From JAFGSZ01 sp964492185 (GTDB taxonomy: Bacteria; Bacteroidota; Bacteroidia; Bacteroidales; UBA10428): DNA of 44,933 nucleotides. A model generated the notes under the pieces. It searched no databases, was not told the DNA's origin, and saw only the letters and a list, made by a program, of their open reading frames with translations. The stretch lies in the NCBI GenBank assembly GCA_964492185.1, contig CAZBJH010000016.1, positions 1-44,933 on the forward strand, read 5' to 3'. Both the position numbers and the translations under genes were made by a program. Shown one piece after another: positions 9,715-19,191 of this stretch (the first letter of the stretch is position 1; each line of letters opens with the position of its first letter).

Positions 9715-10611
9715 ATGAGAACGAATATACGTTTATTTTGTATTACGATTGTTGCCCTGATGGCAGTGAGCCTTAAAGGGCAGCAAATACCCCCCCTCAG
9801 CCAGTATAATCTTAACCATTACATGATCAATCCGGCTGCCACAGGAATATCAGATAAGCTTCCTTTGGCTTTTATGTACCGTAAAAGCTGGGCAGGGATA
9901 AAGTCGGCCCCTTCATTGCAATACCTTTCGGGACATACCCTTATAACAGATGATATGGCAATGGGAGCCAAGATATTTAATTATCAGACAGGGCCCATAC
10001 GGAAGACGGGCCTGGAAGCGACATACAGCTATCATATTAGTCTTGATGCAGCACGGTCTAAACTCTCATTTGGGCTCACAGGCCTGTTATACCAGTATTA
10101 TTTCAATATGTCGGAACTTAATATCGAGGAACCCGGTGATGAGGTTTTTATGGGAACTGACCAGATGATCATTCCTGATGCTTCTTTTGGAATGTACCTG
10201 TATGGTGAAGAGTATTTTATCGGGGTTGCTGTTCCACAGCTTTTCAATCGAAACATTGACCTTAAAACTGACAGGATACTGCAGCAGAAACAGGTGCGTC
10301 ATTACTATATTCACGGCGGATACAATTTTGAGTTAGGAAGTGAATTCGAACTGGAACCTTCGGTATTGCTTAAGTTTGTTGAAGCAGGGCTGTTCCAGGC
10401 TGATATCAATGCGATGGTGAACTATCTTGATATGGTACAGTTTGGGTTATCTTACCGTACTTCTGATGCTGTCGTAATCCAGATAGGTTACAGGAATAAT
10501 GACCTTCAGATCGGTTATTCCTATGATCTTACCTTATCTGATCTGAAAACAGTCTCATCAGGCTCTCATGAAATTGTCCTGATCTATTCATTGCCGGATC
10601 TTAGGAGGTAA
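9715..10611 (+). CDS. PorP/SprF family type IX secretion outer-membrane protein
   Basis: The 298-residue product has a signal peptide (MRTNIRLFCITIVALMAVSLKG) and the PorP/SprF opening QQIPPLSQYNLNHYMINPAATG, followed by alternating beta strands ending with aromatic residues, as in an outer-membrane beta barrel. SprF-type proteins are needed for export or surface attachment of their partner SprB-like protein and are usually encoded directly downstream of it, as here (21 nt gap). The two genes are therefore probably one operon and one functional unit. The glycine-rich barrel strands LSFGLTGLLYQYYF and VQFGLSYRTSDAVVIQIGYR are visible. Length fits the family. Confidence 0.92.
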   Translation: MRTNIRLFCITIVALMAVSLKGQQIPPLSQYNLNHYMINPAATGISDKLPLAFMYRKSWAGIKSAPSLQYLSGHTLITDDMAMGAKIFNYQTGPIRKTGLEATYSYHISLDAARSKLSFGLTGLLYQYYFNMSELNIEEPGDEVFMGTDQMIIPDASFGMYLYGEEYFIGVAVPQLFNRNIDLKTDRILQQKQVRHYYIHGGYNFELGSEFELEPSVLLKFVEAGLFQADINAMVNYLDMVQFGLSYRTSDAVVIQIGYRNNDLQIGYSYDLTLSDLKTVSSGSHEIVLIYSLPDLRR

Positions 10612-10727
10612 GGATAGATTTTTTATTTTATATAAGAGCCTGAAAAACATGAAATAATTCTATAATCAGTTTTCAGCAAACCTTACATAATCTTCAATAT
10701 TTATTTTTTATTCGTTTTCTGAAATAG

Positions 10728-10735
10728 TATGTTTG
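10728..10735 (+). promoter_or_regulatory. Candidate Bacteroidota -7 promoter element for purD
   Basis: The octamer TATGTTTG matches the Bacteroidota -7 consensus TAnnTTTG exactly and lies 20 nt upstream of the purD start codon. The -33 region at the expected spacing holds only a T-run (about 10704-10709) rather than a perfect TTTG. The short predicted leader is normal for these bacteria. This is pattern matching in AT-rich DNA, so a chance match is possible. Confidence 0.4.
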
Positions 10736-10755
10736 TACGTTAAAACGGATAAAAA

Positions 10756-12024
10756 ATGAATGTACTTCTTATTGGCTCGGGGGGCCGTGAGCATGCACTG
10801 GCATGGGCTATTTCAAAGAGCCCGAAATTAACAAGGCTTTTTATTGCCCCCGGGAATGCCGGAACACATACACTTGGGGAAAACCTGCCGGTGAAGGCAG
10901 ACGATTTTGAAATATTAGGTAAGCTGGCACTCGAAAAACAGATCGGCATGGTGGTAGTGGGGCCCGAAGATCCGCTTGCCAGGGGTGTACATGATTATTT
11001 TGATTCGCATGAGGAGCTGAAGAAGATCCCGGTGATTGGCCCCGGCAGGGAAGGTGCCCGCCTGGAAAGCAGTAAGGAGTTTGCTAAAGCATTCATGTTG
11101 CGGCATAATATCCCAACTGCTGCCTATAAGGCTTTTACCCGGGAAAGCATGGATGAGGGGATGCATTTTCTCGAAACCATGAAGGCCCCTTATGTTTTAA
11201 AAGCCAACGGACTGGCAGCAGGAAAAGGAGTTCTGATCATCGATGACCGGCAGGAAGCTGAAAAGCAGTTCCGCCTGATGCTTGAAGGGAAGTTTGGCGA
11301 AGCAAGCCGCACGGTTGTTATTGAGGAGTTTATGAAAGGGATCGAGCTGTCGGTTTTTGCACTGACTGATGGGGATCATTATATAATACTTCCCGAAGCC
11401 AAAGATTATAAGCGGATTGGTGAAGGAGATACAGGTTTAAATACCGGGGGTATGGGTGCAGTCTCTCCTGTGCCGTTTGCGGATAATTCTTTCTTGAGAA
11501 AAGTTGAGGACAGGATAATAAGGCCTACAATTGAAGGATTGAAAAAAGAAAATATCCTTTACCGGGGATTTATTTTTTTCGGACTGATCAATTGTAATGG
11601 CGATCCTTACCTTATTGAGTATAATGTACGAATGGGCGACCCTGAAGCTGAGGTGGTGATCCCGCGGATGGAATGTGATATGCTTGACCTGTTTGTGGGA
11701 GTTGTAAGCAAGGATCTTGATAAAAGGTCGCTGACCTTCACTGATAAAGCCTGCACAACGGTAATGCTTGTTTCAGGAGGATACCCGGGCCCGTATGAAA
11801 AAGGGAAAGAGATCACCCGGCTGGATGAAGTAAACGATAGTATTGTTTTCCATGCTGGTACAAAACCCGGAAAGGATAGTGTGCTCACCAACGGCGGAAG
11901 GGTTATAGCACTTAGTTCTTTTGGAAAGAATTTCAGGGAAGCACTGGGTAGGTCCTATAAAAACGCCGGTATAATTCAGTTTGATAATAAACATTTCAGG
12001 AAAGATATCGGGTTTGATTTGTAA
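10756..12024 (+). CDS. purD: Phosphoribosylamine--glycine ligase (GAR synthetase)
   Basis: PurD catalyses the second step of de novo purine synthesis, joining glycine to 5-phosphoribosylamine with ATP. The 422-residue length is normal. The N-terminal domain begins MNVLLIGSGGREHALAWAI and continues with the GPEDPLARG motif. The ATP-grasp part has YVLKANGLAAGKGVLI, the NTGGMGAVSPVP signature and IEYNVRMGDPEAE, the metal-binding end of the active site. It is a stand-alone cytoplasmic enzyme; no other pur genes adjoin it. The SDR gene follows 24 nt downstream of its stop (counting from ATG 12049), so read-through is possible, but a functional link is not evident. Confidence 0.97.
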   Translation: MNVLLIGSGGREHALAWAISKSPKLTRLFIAPGNAGTHTLGENLPVKADDFEILGKLALEKQIGMVVVGPEDPLARGVHDYFDSHEELKKIPVIGPGREGARLESSKEFAKAFMLRHNIPTAAYKAFTRESMDEGMHFLETMKAPYVLKANGLAAGKGVLIIDDRQEAEKQFRLMLEGKFGEASRTVVIEEFMKGIELSVFALTDGDHYIILPEAKDYKRIGEGDTGLNTGGMGAVSPVPFADNSFLRKVEDRIIRPTIEGLKKENILYRGFIFFGLINCNGDPYLIEYNVRMGDPEAEVVIPRMECDMLDLFVGVVSKDLDKRSLTFTDKACTTVMLVSGGYPGPYEKGKEITRLDEVNDSIVFHAGTKPGKDSVLTNGGRVIALSSFGKNFREALGRSYKNAGIIQFDNKHFRKDIGFDL

Positions 12025-12048
12025 TGTTTTATAATGTTGTTAATATAT

Positions 12049-12813
12049 ATGAATGATCGTTTTTCAGTAAAAGGGAAAGTAGCCCTGGTTACAGGGTCGA
12101 GTGGCGGATTGGGATTTACACTGGCCAGGGGGTTGGCTGTTGCGGGAGCAAAGGTTATTTTAAACGGCAGGGATCCGGATAAACTGCAACAGGCTCATAC
12201 GAGATTATCGGATGAAGGATTCGGGATTTATTCTTCAGCTTTTGATGTCACTGACAGTGATGAGGTGGGAGTGGCGCTTACAAAAATATTCAGGGACAGG
12301 GGTTCTGTGGACATCCTGGTTAATAATGCAGGTATCAATATCCGGGGCAATCTTGAGGATTTTGAAGAGGAGAAATGGAGGATGATGATAGACAGTAACC
12401 TTACGGGGCCTTATATTGTTACAAAAGCAGTAGTTAAGAGAATGATAAAACAATCTTCGGGCAAGATCATAAACATTTGTTCCATGCAAAGCGAGCTGGG
12501 AAGGCCTTCCATCGCTCCCTATGCTGCATCCAAAGGAGGGCTTAAAATGCTTACAAGGGCAATGGCCGTGGAATGGGCAAAACATAATATTCAGGTCAAT
12601 GGTATCGGCCCGGGGTATTTTAAGACGGAGATGACCAGGCCACTTTATGAGGATACTGAATTTGACAGGTGGCTTTGTTCGCGAACACCGGCAAACCGCT
12701 GGGGTGACCCTGATGAACTTATCGGTGCGCTGTTGTTCCTGTCATCTGCTGCCGGCAATTATGTCAATGGACATATCCTTTATGTGGATGGTGGTTTGCT
12801 GGCTGTTGTTTAA
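12049..12813 (+). CDS. SDR oxidoreductase, gluconate 5-dehydrogenase-like
   Basis: This 254-residue classical short-chain dehydrogenase is counted from ATG 12049; a 15-nt upstream ATG (12034) gives the less typical MLLIY extension. The NAD(P)-binding motif TGSSGGLG, the NNAG motif (LVNNAGI) and the catalytic triad Ser145, Tyr158 and Lys162 (YAASK) are all present. The ICSMQSELGRPSIAPYAASK block and the end GNYVNGHILYVDGG are very like gluconate/5-ketogluconate reductases (IdnO type). It lies 59 nt upstream of L-fucose isomerase on the same strand. It may therefore act on a sugar acid or a deoxy-sugar in the same catabolic route, but the substrate cannot be read from sequence. Confidence 0.85.
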   Translation: MNDRFSVKGKVALVTGSSGGLGFTLARGLAVAGAKVILNGRDPDKLQQAHTRLSDEGFGIYSSAFDVTDSDEVGVALTKIFRDRGSVDILVNNAGINIRGNLEDFEEEKWRMMIDSNLTGPYIVTKAVVKRMIKQSSGKIINICSMQSELGRPSIAPYAASKGGLKMLTRAMAVEWAKHNIQVNGIGPGYFKTEMTRPLYEDTEFDRWLCSRTPANRWGDPDELIGALLFLSSAAGNYVNGHILYVDGGLLAVV

Positions 12814-12872
12814 GAGGATAGGTTTTTTTACTGAATAATTCGTATATATTATAAAATTTTTTAATATTCAAG

Positions 12873-14645
12873 ATGGACCGATTAATAGGAAAGTTGCCAA
12901 AAATTGGCATTCGGCCTGCAATTGATGGCCGGCGGGGTGTACGTGACTCGCTGGAGGAGCAAACCATGAGAATGGCAAAAGCAGTGGCTGATCTGCTAAG
13001 CAGCAACATCCGGCATTCAAACGGCCGGGCGGTGGAATGTGTAATTGCCGATACTACAATTGGTGGTGTGGCTGAATCAGCTAAAGCAGCAGAGAAATTT
13101 GCCCGTGAAGGTGTTGGTGTTTCTGTCACGGTTACGCCATGCTGGTGTTACGGGAGCGAGACCATTGACATGGATCCTTTGATCCCTAAAGCAATATGGG
13201 GGTTTAACGGAACCGAGCGTCCCGGGGCTGTATACCTTGCTGCTGCACTTGCCGGACATACCCAAAAAGGATTACCGGCTTTTGGGATATATGGCCATGA
13301 AGTACAGGATGCAGATGACCATAGTATACCGGAAGACGTGAAGGAAAAGCTGGTGCGCTTTGCGAAGGCCGGCCTGGCTGTATCTGCCATGAAAGGCAAA
13401 TCGTATTTATCCATGGGTTCCGTATCCATGGGTATTGCCGGTTCGATCGTTCAGGATAGTTTTTTTCAGGACTATCTTGGTATGCGTAATGAATACATTG
13501 ACGAATCCGAGTTTATCAGGAGGATCAATGAGGAAATATTTGATAAGGAAGAATTTAAAAAGGCGCTGGACTGGGTGAAGAAGAATTGTAAGGAAGGGAG
13601 GGACGATAATCCTCCTGATGTGCAGCGTTCACCCGGGCAGAAAGAAAAGGACCGGGAATTTGTAGTAAAAATGGCATTGATCGCGAAGGATCTGATGACC
13701 GGGAACCCCAAACTGGCAGAAATGGGCTTTGATGAGGAATCGAAAGGAAGAAATGCCATTGTTGCAGGTTTTCAGGGCCAGCGGCAATGGACCGATCATT
13801 TCCCGAATGGTGATTTTATGGAGGCGATATTGAATTCATCGTTCGACTGGAACGGGATACGGCAGCCTTACCTCCTGGCTACTGAAAATGATTCGATCAA
13901 TGGCGTAGCCATGTTGTTTGGCCATTTGCTCACCGGCACTGCCCAGTTGTTTGCTGATGTGCGGTCATACTGGAGCCCCGGATCAGTGGAAAGGGTTGCC
14001 GGTAAAAAGCTGGCCGGCAAGGCGGCCAACGGGATCATTCATTTGATCAATTCCGGATCGGCAACTCTTGATGCAACAGGGCAGCAAACTGATGAAAAAG
14101 GCAATCCCGTGATGAAGCCATGGTGGGAAATTACAAGTGAAGAAGCACAAAAATGCCTCGATGCTACTGAATGGTGCCCGGCAGATGCAGGATATTTCAG
14201 AGGAGGAGGTTTTTCTTCATTATTTCTGTCAAAAGGGGGTATGCCAATGACCATGTCACGGGTCAACATTGTTAAAGGCCTTGGCCCTGTACTGCAAATT
14301 GCAGAAGGATTTAGCGTTGATATTCCTGAAGATATTCACAGGATACTGGATGATAGGACGAATCCCACCTGGCCTACAACCTGGTTTGTGCCCGTACTGA
14401 CAGGTAAGGGTAATTTTAAAGACGTATATTCGGTGATGGCAAACTGGGGAGCCAACCACGGGGCGATCAGCTATGGCCATATAGGCGCCGACCTGATCAC
14501 CCTGGCTTCAATGCTGCGTATACCTGTATGTATGCACAATGTAGCTGAAGAGAAGATATACCGCCCCTCCGCATGGGCATCGTTCGGGACGGAAAAGGAA
14601 GGAGCTGATTACAGGGCCTGCAGGACTTATGGGCCGTTGTATTGA
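12873..14645 (+). CDS. fucI: L-fucose isomerase
   Basis: FucI interconverts L-fucose and L-fuculose (also D-arabinose and D-ribulose), the first step of phosphorylative fucose catabolism in the cytoplasm. The 590 residues match the E. coli enzyme's 591. The expected Mn-binding residues fall at matching positions: Glu338 in LLATENDSING, Asp362 in LFADVRSYWSP and His529 in ANWGANHGAISYGH (E. coli 337, 361, 528). The N-terminus KIGIRPAIDGRRGVRDSLE is also characteristic. No fuculokinase, aldolase or permease gene is adjacent. The isomerase is paired with an SDR upstream, converges with an HTCS regulator, and an alpha-fucosidase is encoded 8 kb away. Confidence 0.96.
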   Translation: MDRLIGKLPKIGIRPAIDGRRGVRDSLEEQTMRMAKAVADLLSSNIRHSNGRAVECVIADTTIGGVAESAKAAEKFAREGVGVSVTVTPCWCYGSETIDMDPLIPKAIWGFNGTERPGAVYLAAALAGHTQKGLPAFGIYGHEVQDADDHSIPEDVKEKLVRFAKAGLAVSAMKGKSYLSMGSVSMGIAGSIVQDSFFQDYLGMRNEYIDESEFIRRINEEIFDKEEFKKALDWVKKNCKEGRDDNPPDVQRSPGQKEKDREFVVKMALIAKDLMTGNPKLAEMGFDEESKGRNAIVAGFQGQRQWTDHFPNGDFMEAILNSSFDWNGIRQPYLLATENDSINGVAMLFGHLLTGTAQLFADVRSYWSPGSVERVAGKKLAGKAANGIIHLINSGSATLDATGQQTDEKGNPVMKPWWEITSEEAQKCLDATEWCPADAGYFRGGGFSSLFLSKGGMPMTMSRVNIVKGLGPVLQIAEGFSVDIPEDIHRILDDRTNPTWPTTWFVPVLTGKGNFKDVYSVMANWGANHGAISYGHIGADLITLASMLRIPVCMHNVAEEKIYRPSAWASFGTEKEGADYRACRTYGPLY

Positions 14646-14672
14646 TTTTTTTGATATTGGGCTTCCGGATTG

Positions 14673-14712
14673 CAAATCAGGAAGAGCCAATATAACAAAT
14701 CAGGAAGAGCCA
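14673..14712. repeat. 17-nt direct repeat, two copies with a 23-nt period
   Basis: CAAATCAGGAAGAGCCA occurs at 14673-14689 and again, identical, at 14696-14712, in the short gap between the convergent fucI and HTCS genes. The first copy can also pair with GGCTTCCGGATT just upstream (14660-14671), forming an imperfect hairpin after fucI. The hairpin has no T-run, so it is a weak terminator candidate at most. Confidence 0.6.
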
Positions 14713-14733
14713 GTCGCTATTGGAAGAATGGTG

Positions 14734-14762
14734 TAAAAACCTGGTGTATGAATAATGCAGGT
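14734..14762 (-). terminator. Possible weak terminator downstream of the HTCS gene
   Basis: On the minus strand AACCTG pairs with CAGGTT across a 14-nt loop and is followed by TTT, just after the HTCS stop codon. The arm also contains the AATAATGCAGG motif found elsewhere in the window, so it may instead be a repeat remnant. Confidence 0.3.
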
Positions 14763-14766
14763 TGGA

Positions 14767-17700
14767 TTATTTTTTTCGGGAATTGTACTGTGAGGGGAGG
14801 ATTTTGAATTCAGTTTTGAAGTATTTTGAAAAGTATTTGGGGTCATTAAAGCCTACTTCATAGGCTACTTCAGATACGGTCATCTGGCTTTTCTCAAGCA
14901 ACTGGGCAGCCCTTTTAAGCCGCATGATACGGATAAATTCAATGGGGGATCTGCCGGTCAGTGACAGGAGTTTTTTGTAAAGGTGAACACGACTCATTCC
15001 CAATTCCCTGCTAAGCTCTTCAACTGAAAACTCTGAGTTTGAAATATTTTTCTCTACAACATCAAGTGCTTTTTGGATCAGCTTTTCATCAATTGAAGTA
15101 ATACTGATCTCACCCGGTTTGATTTCAATATGGCGATTGAAAGCTTTTCGGATGGCATCGCGTCTGGCAATCAAATTACGTATTCTCGATTCAAGGATCT
15201 CGAAATTGAAAGGTTTGGTTACATAATCATCGGCACCTGTTTCAAAGCCTTCAACTTTCTGCTGGTCAGATGTACGGGCGGTTAGCAAAATAACGGGGAT
15301 ATGTGAAGTGCGTTTATCGGATTTCAGCTTACGGCAAAGTTCAATACCATCCATCCCGGGCATCATAACATCACTTATTATCAAGTCTGGAATATAAGCG
15401 ATTGATTGCTGCCAGGCTTCTGTTCCGTTTGAAGATTCCTGAATGGTGTATTTGTGTTTCAGGTTATCTTTAAGATAAAACCTGAAGTCTTCGTTATCCT
15501 CTACAAGTAAAAGCGCAGGTTTGTTTTTATTGCCTTTCGGGCTGTCAGGGTAATCAATTGTATCCCGGATAACAATGTTTTGTTCCGGTTTACGTCTTTC
15601 TGCCAAACGATCAGCTGCTTCCTGCCGTGAAGTAATTTCATCAAGTGGCAATAATACACTGAAGCAACTCCCTTTTCCGGATTCGCTTTCAACTGTAATT
15701 GATCCGCTATGAATTTTTACAAATTCATTGGTCAGCGAAAGACCTATCCCACTACCCTGGTTAAGAATATTACCTGTGGGTTCATTCTGGAAGAATCGTT
15801 CAAAGATCAGGTCATGTTTTTCACCGGAAATCCCGATCCCTGTGTCAATCACCCTGATCTCCAGTAATTTCTGCTTATCAACAACCTGGATCTTTTGTTT
15901 ATGAATGTCAGGAACAGAATCAGGGAATTTTACCTTAACAGCGATCTTTCCTTTTTCATTCGTGAATTTAAATGCATTTGACAACAGGTTGAACAAGATC
16001 TTTTCAAGTTTATCATGGTCAAACAGGGTAAAGAATTCTTCGACCTCAGAATAGAAGGTAAGTTGGATGTTTTTCTTATCTGCCAGATCAATAAAGGAGA
16101 ATGTCACATCTTTCAGGAATTCTATGATATTACCCATAGAAGGATTTAAACTGAATTTCTGAACGTCCATTCTCCTGAAGTCCAGTAACTGGTTTACCAA
16201 TGTTAATAAACGCCTTGCATTACGTTGAATAAGCATCAGGTATTGCTTATTGTCAGGAACAGTGTTTGTTGCAATGAGCTTTTCAAGAGGGTTAAGGATC
16301 AAAGTCAGCGGTGTACGAAATTCATGGCTGATATTTGTAAAGAATCGAATCTTCATCATATCCAGTTCATGCATCCGCTGTGATTTCTGTTTTTCCTGCT
16401 GTGTGTGGAATTTCAGACGTTCTCGTTCCTGTATCAGGTGCCTGAGTAATAGTAATGCCCCGAGAATTAAAATGATATAAATTCCTATTGCCCATGGTGT
16501 AAGCCAGAAGGGAGGACGGACAGTAATTTTCAGGGTAGTGGCATCATGATTCCATACCCCGTCATTGTTCGATGCTTTCACATGGAAAATGTATTCACCC
16601 GGATCCAGGTTTGTATAAGTTGCTGTACGTTGATCATCTGATGCAGATATCCATGATTTATTAAAACCTTCAAGCATAAACTTATAACGGTTCTTCCCAG
16701 GATGCAGATAACTTAATGCTGCAAACTCAATTGAAAACATATCTTCATTATGTTTTAGAACCAGTTCCCTGGTATAGGAAATTGATTGATCAAGCAGGAT
16801 CCTTCCGTTGATTTTTGATCCGGTTTCAAGTCTTTTATTGAATAACTGAAAATCGGTAATGACTACCTTTGGCTTGATCTTGTTCATTTTTATGTTTTCA
16901 GGATAGAACATATTAAAGCCATTGCTGCCGCCAAAAAGCAACTCACCCCTGGTGGTTTTATAAACTGATTTTTCATTGAATTCTTTTCCCTGCAGGCCGT
17001 CTGATTCATCATAGTTTTTAAAAGTATATGTATGCCGGCCCGTAAGGGAGTCTTCCTTGATGATAAGGTTGGAAAGACCGTTTATTGTGCTTAGCCACAA
17101 ATTGCCGGAGTTATCTTCAACAATACCTGAAATTGTGTTGTCGGGTAATCCGTCGCTTTGCCTGAAAACAATAAAATTATCACTTGCCTTATTGTACAGG
17201 TTTAAACCGTCACGAGTTCCCAGCCATAATTGTCCCCGGCTGTCAAGCAACAATATAATTACATTATTATTACTTATACTGCTTGTATCATTATTGATCC
17301 TGATATAATGGGTAAACCTGCCGGTTTGTTTGTCCATCTTGTCAAGGCCGTTAGCTGTGGCGATCCACAGGTTCTCTTCTTTATCCTCAATAATATCGAT
17401 CACGAATTCGGAGTTGACCGAATTAGGCTCTCCTGCATTGTAATGCTTAAAAGTATTTGTCCTGCGGTCAAACAGCTCAAGCCCGCCTCCCAGTGTTCCT
17501 ATCCAGAGGTTATTTTCAGAGTCTTCAAAAATCTCCCATATCCTGTTATCTGAAATGCTTTCCGGATCTCCGGCAATATGTGTGTATGAATAAAAACGTT
17601 CTCCGTCAAAATAATTCAAGCCACCATAAAAAGTCCCGATCCATAACCTGCCGGTATGGTCCTGGCACAGACTTACAATTACGTCGTTACTAATGCTGTG

Positions 17701-18942
17701 GGGGTCTTCAGGATCGTGAACGAATGTTGTGAATGTGTTCGATGAACGGTTATAGTAATCAAGTCCACCTCCGTTAGTTCCGATCCAGATGTTACCTTTA
17801 TAGTCTTCAAGAAAACAGTTTACGTCGTTAAATCCCAGGCTGTTCGGGTTGGAAGGCTGGTGTTTAAAAAGGCTGAATTTTAACAGGTTTTCATGGTAAT
17901 AATTTACGCCGCCCTTAAATGTGCCGACCCAGATAATGTTATTATTGTCCCTGTAAAGGGAAATAACACTGTTTTGACTGAGGCTTCTCTGGTCATCAGG
18001 ATTATGCAGTATATAACTGATGGTGAAATTCTCTTTATTCAGCAGGTTAATTCCCCCATGGTCAGTTCCTATCCATATCAGCCCTTCCTCATCCTGTATC
18101 ACATCCATAACAATGTTATTGTTTAAGCGGTAGGGTGAAGAATTTTGATTCAGATGGTGTAATGACAGGTTTTCAGTATTAAAATAAAACACTCCGTTTG
18201 CATCACTTGTAGAGTAAATCCAAAGATCACCGTCCCTGTCTATATATAGTTCGAAGGTTTGTGGTTTTTCGCGTAAATACCTGTACAGGTCATAACTTCT
18301 TAGAATAACATTGGCATTAGCAGTATACATTTTTTCAATGATACCGTTGTGGTGAATGATCCAGATATATCCTTCCGGGTCATCTGCGATAACCGACAGG
18401 GAATTGGAGATTAATGACGTCGAGTCCAAAGGGTTGCTGATTATATGGATCAGTGAATCAAGCTGAGGTGAATACTTGTAAAGCCCGCTGTTTGAGCTTA
18501 CCATCCAGGTATTGCCCTGCCGGTCGTGCATCAGGCTGGTTATTGAGTACCCGGGAAGAGAAGGATTGATGCCGTAAACCCTGTGATGTGAAGTGAATGT
18601 CTCTTTTACGGGATCATAAATGGCAAAACCTTGTCTTGTTCTCACCCATATCAGTCCCTCATGATCCTCAAACAGGTAATCTACAAAATTGTCAGGTATT
18701 GTTAAAGAGTCATCGGGGTTATGCTTAAAGATCTTGAAATTGTAGCCGTCATAGCGGTTTAATCCGGATTTTGTTCCTAACCATACAAATCCTTTACTGT
18801 CTTTGATCATACAGTTGACCTGGTTATGAGATAAACCATCGGATATATCAACACGGGTGAATTTGTATTGATCTTCGCTTGCCCGGGAATTATGAGCGGA
18901 GAGGATAAACAGGATAACCGCCATGTAATACTTAAGTGCCAT
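14767..18942 (-). CDS. Hybrid two-component system (HTCS) sensor/response regulator
   Basis: This 1391-residue one-protein signalling system is of the type that controls glycan-use genes in Bacteroidota. A signal peptide precedes about a dozen two-component-regulator propeller repeats (LSHNQVNCMIKDSKGFVWLGT, IWIGTNGGGLDYYNR and the like, residues about 25-690). Then come a Y_Y_Y domain (to about 800), one membrane helix (WAIGIYIILILGALLLLRHL, about 815-836), a HisKA domain with phospho-acceptor His873 (ISHEFRTPLTLIL), an HATPase domain (NLLSNAFKF, IDTGIGIS, GSGIGLSLT), a receiver with Asp1191 (LIISDVMMPGMDG) and a C-terminal AraC-type HTH. The periplasmic propellers should bind an oligosaccharide. 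Its convergent neighbour fucI and the nearby alpha-fucosidase make a fucosylated glycan a reasonable but unproven ligand. No SusC/SusD pair is in the window. Confidence 0.95.
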   Translation of the reverse strand: MALKYYMAVILFILSAHNSRASEDQYKFTRVDISDGLSHNQVNCMIKDSKGFVWLGTKSGLNRYDGYNFKIFKHNPDDSLTIPDNFVDYLFEDHEGLIWVRTRQGFAIYDPVKETFTSHHRVYGINPSLPGYSITSLMHDRQGNTWMVSSNSGLYKYSPQLDSLIHIISNPLDSTSLISNSLSVIADDPEGYIWIIHHNGIIEKMYTANANVILRSYDLYRYLREKPQTFELYIDRDGDLWIYSTSDANGVFYFNTENLSLHHLNQNSSPYRLNNNIVMDVIQDEEGLIWIGTDHGGINLLNKENFTISYILHNPDDQRSLSQNSVISLYRDNNNIIWVGTFKGGVNYYHENLLKFSLFKHQPSNPNSLGFNDVNCFLEDYKGNIWIGTNGGGLDYYNRSSNTFTTFVHDPEDPHSISNDVIVSLCQDHTGRLWIGTFYGGLNYFDGERFYSYTHIAGDPESISDNRIWEIFEDSENNLWIGTLGGGLELFDRRTNTFKHYNAGEPNSVNSEFVIDIIEDKEENLWIATANGLDKMDKQTGRFTHYIRINNDTSSISNNNVIILLLDSRGQLWLGTRDGLNLYNKASDNFIVFRQSDGLPDNTISGIVEDNSGNLWLSTINGLSNLIIKEDSLTGRHTYTFKNYDESDGLQGKEFNEKSVYKTTRGELLFGGSNGFNMFYPENIKMNKIKPKVVITDFQLFNKRLETGSKINGRILLDQSISYTRELVLKHNEDMFSIEFAALSYLHPGKNRYKFMLEGFNKSWISASDDQRTATYTNLDPGEYIFHVKASNNDGVWNHDATTLKITVRPPFWLTPWAIGIYIILILGALLLLRHLIQERERLKFHTQQEKQKSQRMHELDMMKIRFFTNISHEFRTPLTLILNPLEKLIATNTVPDNKQYLMLIQRNARRLLTLVNQLLDFRRMDVQKFSLNPSMGNIIEFLKDVTFSFIDLADKKNIQLTFYSEVEEFFTLFDHDKLEKILFNLLSNAFKFTNEKGKIAVKVKFPDSVPDIHKQKIQVVDKQKLLEIRVIDTGIGISGEKHDLIFERFFQNEPTGNILNQGSGIGLSLTNEFVKIHSGSITVESESGKGSCFSVLLPLDEITSRQEAADRLAERRKPEQNIVIRDTIDYPDSPKGNKNKPALLLVEDNEDFRFYLKDNLKHKYTIQESSNGTEAWQQSIAYIPDLIISDVMMPGMDGIELCRKLKSDKRTSHIPVILLTARTSDQQKVEGFETGADDYVTKPFNFEILESRIRNLIARRDAIRKAFNRHIEIKPGEISITSIDEKLIQKALDVVEKNISNSEFSVEELSRELGMSRVHLYKKLLSLTGRSPIEFIRIMRLKRAAQLLEKSQMTVSEVAYEVGFNDPKYFSKYFKTEFKILPSQYNSRKK

Positions 18943-19136
18943 TAATTTACCTGTAATGTGGGAATTAAGGGATACAATATAATTCAGGGTTTAATCAGAA
19001 AAAATAATACTCTGGTTAATAAATTTTTCAGGCTTATCAATGGTATTTTGGTCTATTCCAAATACTGGCTGAACAATATCTATCTGCTAATTTAATAAAT
19101 CATTTGATATTACAGTGTGATTGTTTTGAAATGAAC

Positions 19137-19168
19137 AAAAAAACCGGCTTTTTCAGAGCCGGTTTTTT
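19137..19168. terminator. Bidirectional rho-independent terminator after the sigma-factor gene
   Basis: AAACCGGCT (19141-19149) and AGCCGGTTT (19157-19165) form a perfect 9-bp stem with a 7-nt loop. The plus-strand copy ends in a run of six T and the minus-strand copy in a run of seven T. It lies 24 nt downstream of the minus-strand sigma-factor stop codon, so its main job is to end that transcript. Confidence 0.9.
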
Positions 19169-19191
19169 ATCATGTTGGTACATGAATAAAC

